In this document: positions 5,912 to 6,361 of the stretch, piece after piece
How positions within the stretch are numbered: the stretch's first letter is position 1
How the letters are laid out: each line of letters begins with the position of its first letter
Source of the DNA: Planctomycetales bacterium
GTDB taxonomy: Bacteria > Planctomycetota > Planctomycetia > Planctomycetales > Planctomycetaceae
Assembly: GCA_020050375.1 (NCBI GenBank)
Contig: JAGVKR010000270.1
Location: 1 to 6,361 of the forward strand
Direction: 5' to 3'
Length of the DNA stretch: 6,361 nt
Position numbers and translations under genes: made by a program
Notes under the pieces: generated by a model
The model's database searches: none
What the model was told of the DNA's origin: nothing
The model's input: only the letters and a program-made list of their open reading frames with translations

Positions 5912-6361
5912 ATGAAACAGGAACCCGCGCCTGATTGCGGCTCGACGAATGAAACGCCGACGGCGATCGAGCCGGACCATCCGCTGAGCGTCCGCGATCA
6001 ACGTCGCAACGTGTTCGTCTTTGCGGCGTGCACGGGACTGCAATACCTGGCGGCGCCGGTCCTGTACGTGGGCCCGACACAGGGCGCGCTCCTGGACGGC
6101 CTGGGAGCCTCGCGGACCGTCGCCAATTTGCCAGAATCGGCCTTCTTCTTTCTGACAGTCACCCCGGTTCTGCTGGCGTGGTGGCTTCCCGGGGTGGCGC
6201 TACTCAAACGTTGTCTCGTCGTCTGCTACATCGCCACCGCGGTCGCAATGGGAATTGTGGCGCTCACGCTCGCCTTGCCGCTATCGGCCGAGGTTCGAAT
6301 CGCGGCGGTTATTCTGCAGGGCGGCGTCACGGGGGCGGCGATGCCGACCGCGATAGCGCTC
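5912..6361 (+). CDS. Multi-pass membrane transporter, probably MFS, N-terminal part
   Basis: An open frame from ATG 5912 runs off the right edge after 150 codons. The first 33 residues are polar and charged (cytoplasmic N-terminus). Hydrophobic segments follow at about 34-53 (VFVFAACTGLQYLAAPVLYVG), 76-93 (ESAFFFLTVTPVLLAWW), 102-122 (LVVCYIATAVAMGIVALTL) and 129-150 (RIAAVILQGGVTGAAMPTAIAL). These are joined by short loops with basic residues (LLKRC), the pattern of the first four helices of a major-facilitator-type permease. GGAG at 5900-5903, eight bases before the ATG, fixes the start. An ATG at 5898 reads only five codons. The substrate is unknown. Divergent pairing with an aldolase could suggest uptake of a sugar acid or aromatic-derived acid, but that is only inference from position. 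Confidence 0.75.
   Translation, partial: MKQEPAPDCGSTNETPTAIEPDHPLSVRDQRRNVFVFAACTGLQYLAAPVLYVGPTQGALLDGLGASRTVANLPESAFFFLTVTPVLLAWWLPGVALLKRCLVVCYIATAVAMGIVALTLALPLSAEVRIAAVILQGGVTGAAMPTAIAL

Overview
The window is chromosomal DNA from a GC-rich bacterium with compact gene spacing. The flavour of the proteins (the redoxin subfamily, the ilvD sequence, many starts without a clear Shine-Dalgarno) fits a planctomycete. That placement is recognition from memory, not something proved by the sequence. The layout is ordinary housekeeping genes interleaved with small toxin-antitoxin genes. I see no insertion sequence, CRISPR array or prophage.

Left to right: a PIN-domain (VapC-like) toxin gene lies at the left edge on the + strand, and its expected antitoxin partner is mostly outside the window. 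It converges on a two-gene minus-strand block: ilvD (dihydroxy-acid dehydratase, branched-chain amino acid synthesis), followed 66 bases downstream by a one-pore K+ channel with a cytoplasmic RCK (TrkA-N/TrkA-C) domain. Upstream of ilvD, on the + strand, is a short antitoxin-ParE/RelE toxin pair with its own candidate promoter and an inverted repeat overlapping the -10 box.

Next comes a single tRNA-Ser(CGA) gene with a well-formed promoter and a strong intrinsic terminator. Directly after the terminator is a redoxin (peroxiredoxin-like) reading frame that keeps its CxxC and its C-terminal half but has lost its N-terminus. It is probably a remnant. Convergent to it, on the minus strand, is an HpcH/HpaI-family aldolase. 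Divergent from the aldolase, running off the right edge, is the start of a multi-pass membrane transporter, probably MFS.

The genes do not form one pathway. Linked sets are antitoxin-parE (overlapping, translationally coupled), ilvD plus the channel (probably one transcript, perhaps attenuated by a hairpin) and possibly aldolase plus transporter (shared divergent control region). The best second-look item is an internal ATG with its own GGAG in the channel gene, placed just before the RCK domain. It could yield free RCK subunits, as described for the archaeal channel MthK. I do not see convincing evidence of a wholly new system here.
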